NCBI GenBank assembly: GCA_017553665.1
Contig: JAFZKM010000114.1
Coordinates: 1-7,688, forward strand
DNA: 7,688 bases
Direction: 5' to 3'
Source of the DNA: Lachnospiraceae bacterium
Lineage (GTDB): Bacteria; Bacillota_A; Clostridia; Lachnospirales; Lachnospiraceae
The first letter of the stretch is position 1; each line of letters begins with the position of its first letter. Position numbers and translations under genes: made by a program. This document shows positions 5,626 through 7,688 of this stretch, one piece after another. The notes under the pieces are model-generated. The model saw only the letters and a list, made by a program, of their open reading frames with translations. It was not told the DNA's origin and did no database searches.

Positions 5626-7029
5626 ATGGCAAAAGCATTTATGGATAAGGATTTTATCCTGAACAGTGAGACGGCGAAGATCCTGTATCACAACTACGCG
5701 GCGAAGATGCCGATCATCGATTACCATTGTCACCTGAGTCCGAAGGAGATCTGGGAAGACAGGAGATTTAAGAATATCACCGAGGTATGGCTCGGCGGAG
5801 ACCATTACAAATGGCGCCTGATGCGCGCGAACGGCGTTGATGAGAAGTATGTTACCGGAGACGCGCCCGATAAGGAGAAGTTCTTCAAATTCGCTGAGAC
5901 TCTTGAAAAATGCATCGGCAATCCGGTATATCAGTGGAGCCACCTGGAGCTCCGCGCCTTTTTCGGATATCAGGGCGTGCTGAATTCAAAGACAGCCGAA
6001 GAGGTTTGGAACCTGTGCAACGCGAAGCTCGCGGAGCCCGCGTTTTCCGCGCGAGGCCTGATGAAGATGTCGAACGTAAAACTTGTCTGCACGACCGACG
6101 ATCCTGTCGATTCTCTTGAGTATCATGAGAAGATCAAGGCGGATCAGAGCTTTGACATCACAGTGCTTCCCGCATGGCGTCCCGATAAGATCGTTAACAT
6201 CGAGAAGCCCGAGTTCGCGGCATATGTAAAGAAGCTCGGCGAGGCGGCAGGCATGGAGATCATGTGCCTGAACTGCGTAAAGAAGGCCCTTAAGAACAGA
6301 CTCGATTTCTTCGCTGCGCACGGCTGCAAGCTTGCGGATCACGGCATTGAGTACGCGCCTTATGTTGACGTTGACTTTGAAGAGGCAAACGCGATCTTTA
6401 AAAAGGCCTATGCCGGCGAGGCCGTTACGGCTGAGGAGATCGCGAAATATAAGACGTTTATCCTCGGATTCTTCGGAGAAGAATATGCCGAAAGAGGCTG
6501 GACGATGCAGCTTCATTATGGTTGCAAGCGCAATAACAACTCCAGGATGTTCGCAAAGCTCGGACCCGATACCGGTTATGACTGCATCTTAAACGGAGCG
6601 CCCGGACCCCAGCTCGCGGATTTCCTGAACATGCTCGACAAAAAGGATAAGCTTCCGAAGACGATCATATACAGTCTCGATCCCAACGATAACGCTGTTA
6701 TCGAGACGATCATGGGATGCTTCCAGGATTCCGCGGCAATAGGCAAATTACAGCACGGTTCCGCATGGTGGTTCAACGATCATAAGGACGGAATGGAAGC
6801 GCAGATGAGATCGCTCGCGAACGAAGGCGTGCTCGGCAACTTCATCGGAATGCTGACAGATTCGCGCAGCTTCCTTTCATACCCGAGACATGAGTATTTC
6901 CGCCGCATCATGTGTAATCTTATCGCGGGCTTCGTGGAGAACGGAGAGTATCCGTGGGACGAGGAATTGCTCGGAAAGATGGTGCAGGATATCTCGTACA
7001 ATAACGCGGAAAGATACTTTGATTTCTAA
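5626..7029 (+). CDS. uxaC: Uronate isomerase (glucuronate/galacturonate isomerase)
   Basis: This enzyme of 467 residues, close to the family norm of about 470, interconverts D-glucuronate with D-fructuronate and D-galacturonate with D-tagaturonate, the entry step of hexuronate breakdown. It belongs to the amidohydrolase superfamily. Conserved features are the metal-binding IDYHCHLSP (31-39) with His34 and His36, TTDDPVDSLEYH (156-167), AWRPDK with Arg185, QLHYGCKRNNNSRMF (295-309), YSLDPNDN (349-356), SAWWFNDHKDGM (379-390), and LTDSRSFLSYPRHEYFRR (410-427) with the catalytic Asp412 and Arg414. The start is at 5626 (MAKAFM): it follows GAGAGGA and the kdgK stop by 13 bp. An in-frame ATG at 5536 would overlap the end of kdgK and add 30 residues absent from the family. 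It is the last gene of the operon, ahead of a strong hairpin. Confidence 0.96.
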   Translation: MAKAFMDKDFILNSETAKILYHNYAAKMPIIDYHCHLSPKEIWEDRRFKNITEVWLGGDHYKWRLMRANGVDEKYVTGDAPDKEKFFKFAETLEKCIGNPVYQWSHLELRAFFGYQGVLNSKTAEEVWNLCNAKLAEPAFSARGLMKMSNVKLVCTTDDPVDSLEYHEKIKADQSFDITVLPAWRPDKIVNIEKPEFAAYVKKLGEAAGMEIMCLNCVKKALKNRLDFFAAHGCKLADHGIEYAPYVDVDFEEANAIFKKAYAGEAVTAEEIAKYKTFILGFFGEEYAERGWTMQLHYGCKRNNNSRMFAKLGPDTGYDCILNGAPGPQLADFLNMLDKKDKLPKTIIYSLDPNDNAVIETIMGCFQDSAAIGKLQHGSAWWFNDHKDGMEAQMRSLANEGVLGNFIGMLTDSRSFLSYPRHEYFRRIMCNLIAGFVENGEYPWDEELLGKMVQDISYNNAERYFDF

Positions 7030-7036
7030 AAAGAAC

Positions 7037-7065
7037 AGGCGCGGGCTGCGGCCCGCGCCTTATTT
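7037..7065. terminator. Bidirectional terminator between uxaC and the convergent synthase gene
   Basis: A perfect 10-bp GC-rich stem, AGGCGCGGGC (7037-7046) with GCCCGCGCCT (7051-7060), closes a TGCG loop. On the plus strand it is followed by TATTTGTCTTATTT, a loose T tract 7 nt past the uxaC stop. On the minus strand it is followed by GTTCTTTTTAG, a better T tract, so it can end transcription from both sides. Confidence 0.85.
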
Positions 7066-7068
7066 GTC

Positions 7069-7688
7069 TTATTTGATATCAATTCCGGAAGCTATGAGCT
7101 CATCTTTATAAAGCTCTATCTGCGCGATCATCTCGGGATCGGAGATGAGTGTTACGCGGCCTTCCTCGTATTCCTTGTCAACCCACTGCTTGATCTTCTC
7201 GACAACGGGATGCTTTTTGCTGATGGCCTTGTCGAAGCTTAAATGATAGCGGTTATTGATCCAGCACGCGATGCCCGCGAGACCGGAAGTATTGGTAACC
7301 GATACGGAAGCGGGACGTCCGAGGATCTTCTCTGTATCGAAGATATTGTAGATCTCTTCGTCCTTCAGCATGCCGTCCGCATGGATGCCGGCACGCGTAA
7401 GATTGAAGTTGCGGCCTACGAACGGTGTCATGGGAGGCAGATCGTAACCGGTCTCATTGACGATATAATCGGCGATCTCGGTGATCACATGAGGATCCAT
7501 GCCGTTGAAATTGCCCCTGAGGGACGCGTATTCCATGACCATGGCCTCAACGGGAACATTGCCCGTACGCTCTCCTATGCCGAGGAGTGAGCAGTTTACT
7601 GCGCCGCAGCCGTACATCCAGGCTGTGGTCGCGTTAACGACGCCCTTATAGAAATCGTTATGGCCGTGCCACTCGAGCATGTCGCTCG
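7069..7688 (-). CDS. DRE-TIM metallolyase, Re-citrate synthase or homocitrate synthase-like (N-terminal part outside window)
   Basis: The reading frame stays open through the window edge, so only the C-terminal 206 or so residues are seen; the ATG at 7680 is internal. EWHGHNDFYK contains the HxH metal-binding motif of the isopropylmalate/homocitrate synthase family. It is followed by NATTAWMYGCGAVNCSLL and LGIGERTGNVPVEAMVMEY, and by a helical C-terminal region with RAGIHADG. These enzymes condense acetyl-CoA with a 2-oxoacid. The WHGHNDF and GERTGN wording, together with a C-terminus that ends about 200 residues after the HxH motif, argues against a LeuA with its regulatory domain. It suits Re-citrate synthase of anaerobes (acetyl-CoA plus oxaloacetate) or homocitrate synthase. 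The gene converges on uxaC and shares its terminator, so it belongs to another unit. The family is firm; the substrate is not. Confidence 0.82.
   Translation of the reverse strand, partial: SDMLEWHGHNDFYKGVVNATTAWMYGCGAVNCSLLGIGERTGNVPVEAMVMEYASLRGNFNGMDPHVITEIADYIVNETGYDLPPMTPFVGRNFNLTRAGIHADGMLKDEEIYNIFDTEKILGRPASVSVTNTSGLAGIACWINNRYHLSFDKAISKKHPVVEKIKQWVDKEYEEGRVTLISDPEMIAQIELYKDELIASGIDIK

Noticed and set aside
7678..7680. ATG at 7680 as the true start of the citrate/homocitrate-synthase-like gene
   Set aside because: The frame continues open to the window edge and the residues are mid-protein (just before the HxH motif), so the gene is cut by the window rather than short.

Overview
The window looks like chromosomal DNA from a low-to-mid GC Gram-positive of the class Clostridia, most likely a Lachnospiraceae-type gut or rumen bacterium. 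The grounds are strong AGGAGG ribosome binding sites, textbook sigma-A promoters, a KDPG aldolase with an extra C-terminal domain, a clostridial-style HD-GYP protein and a citrate/homocitrate-synthase-like enzyme. This assignment rests on protein flavour only; no search was run.

Layout. (1) 1-1424: a promoter and 5' leader followed by murA (peptidoglycan synthesis), closed by a strong hairpin terminator at about 1437-1469. (2) 3389-1479, minus strand: a two-gene unit of an IclR-family (KdgR-like) regulator and, 21 bp downstream, an HD-GYP cyclic-di-GMP phosphodiesterase. (3) 3390-3574: a divergent control region with a perfect-consensus sigma-A promoter facing right, a weaker promoter facing left, and two matching 17-bp inverted repeats (TTTCA-N5-TGAAAC), one beside each transcription start. 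(4) 3575-7029, plus strand: a three-gene hexuronate operon of KDPG aldolase with a C-terminal VOC-like domain (eda), 2-keto-3-deoxygluconate kinase (kdgK) and uronate isomerase (uxaC), ending in a bidirectional terminator. (5) 7688-7069, minus strand: the C-terminal half of a DRE-TIM metallolyase, probably Re-citrate synthase or homocitrate synthase, cut by the window edge.

How it works together. UxaC isomerises glucuronate or galacturonate to the ketohexuronates. A reductase and a dehydratase that are not in this window would make 2-keto-3-deoxygluconate. KdgK phosphorylates that to KDPG, and Eda splits KDPG into pyruvate and glyceraldehyde 3-phosphate. The divergently encoded IclR protein is the obvious candidate regulator through the paired operators.

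The points most worth following are the regulator's linkage to a c-di-GMP phosphodiesterase, which suggests that uronate sensing is coupled to a motility/biofilm switch; the helically phased operator pair; and the VOC-like tail on the aldolase. Nothing here amounts to a clearly new defence or mobile system: there are no CRISPR arrays, insertion sequences, tRNAs or rRNAs. No stretch longer than 300 bp lacks a gene; the longest gap is the 185-bp control region.
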